From NCBI RefSeq assembly GCF_006494655.1, contig NZ_VHIM01000004.1, positions 1-64,000 of the forward strand: DNA of 64,000 nt, given 5' to 3'. The stretch's first letter is position 1, and each line of letters starts with the position of its first letter. The notes under the pieces were generated by a model. It did not search any database, was not told where the DNA came from, and worked only from the letters and a program-made list of their open reading frames with translations. This DNA is from Arthrobacter agilis. GTDB lineage: Bacteria > Actinomycetota > Actinomycetes > Actinomycetales > Micrococcaceae. Below, one piece after another: positions 63,918-64,000 of this stretch. Made by a program: the position numbers and the translations under genes.

Positions 63918-64000
63918 GGGTTCAGGCTACGTCAGGCGACCTATGCCGCACGGGCCACGCGGTGGTCACGGGACGGTGACGGCGCTCTCTGGGCGATGTG

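Overview
The window is high-GC chromosomal DNA from an actinobacterium. WhiB, the menaquinone (men) genes, an ANTAR regulator, a PucR regulator, an MMPL transporter, leaderless start sites and a DUF559 gene all fit, and Arthrobacter or another Micrococcaceae is the most likely source. The genus is inferred from gene content; no rRNA or other marker is present.

Left end (1-4350): the int-proximal end of an integrative element sits at the 3' end of a tRNA-Tyr gene. From the tRNA leftward it holds a terminator, a tyrosine recombinase, a leaderless XRE repressor, two matching operators, an excisionase-like protein and a rep-like gene. The rep-like gene carries seven iterons in its linker. It starts a chain of ATGA-overlapping genes: rep, a small Cys protein, whiB and a truncated gene. 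The truncation coincides with what looks like the end of an IS481-type insertion at a CTAG target (1-127). The far att site is outside the window.

Region 4.4-24.4 kb is core and accessory metabolism: a small secreted protein, YajQ, HtpX, an MFS exporter, a lipase-like hydrolase coupled to a frameshifted membrane protein, furA-katA, two coupled SDRs with a divergent MmyB-type regulator, and an adenine/adenosine deaminase followed by two paralogous STAS-like proteins. An MMPL exporter with its TetR repressor, an aldo/keto reductase, a GAF-ANTAR protein, a CDF zinc exporter, and DUF779 plus an aldehyde dehydrogenase follow.

Region 24.5-42 kb: an M23 peptidase with a repeat-rich tail, a GAF activator, FprA, RarD and MarR. 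After these comes a split putrescine/GABA module: amine oxidase, universal stress protein, APC permease, a second universal stress protein, two TetRs, gabT, aminobutyraldehyde dehydrogenase and PucR. The expected path is putrescine to 4-aminobutanal to GABA to succinate semialdehyde.

Region 42-47.4 kb is a signalling block: two histidine kinases, a receiver-PP2C phosphatase, a STAS antagonist and an RsbW-like kinase. No sigma factor gene is beside it.

Region 47.4-64 kb: a hydrolase, a TRIC-type channel, a SUKH-like and HIT pair, and a DUF559 gene bracketed by two structured direct repeats whose hairpins covary. After these come menaquinone genes (polyprenyl synthase, menJ, menG, menF, menD, menC) interleaved with a polar amino acid ABC transporter and a Tat-exported PhoX phosphatase.

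The best candidates for something new are the DUF559 cassette with its covarying flanking repeats (50.2-51.4 kb) and the iteron array inside the rep gene.
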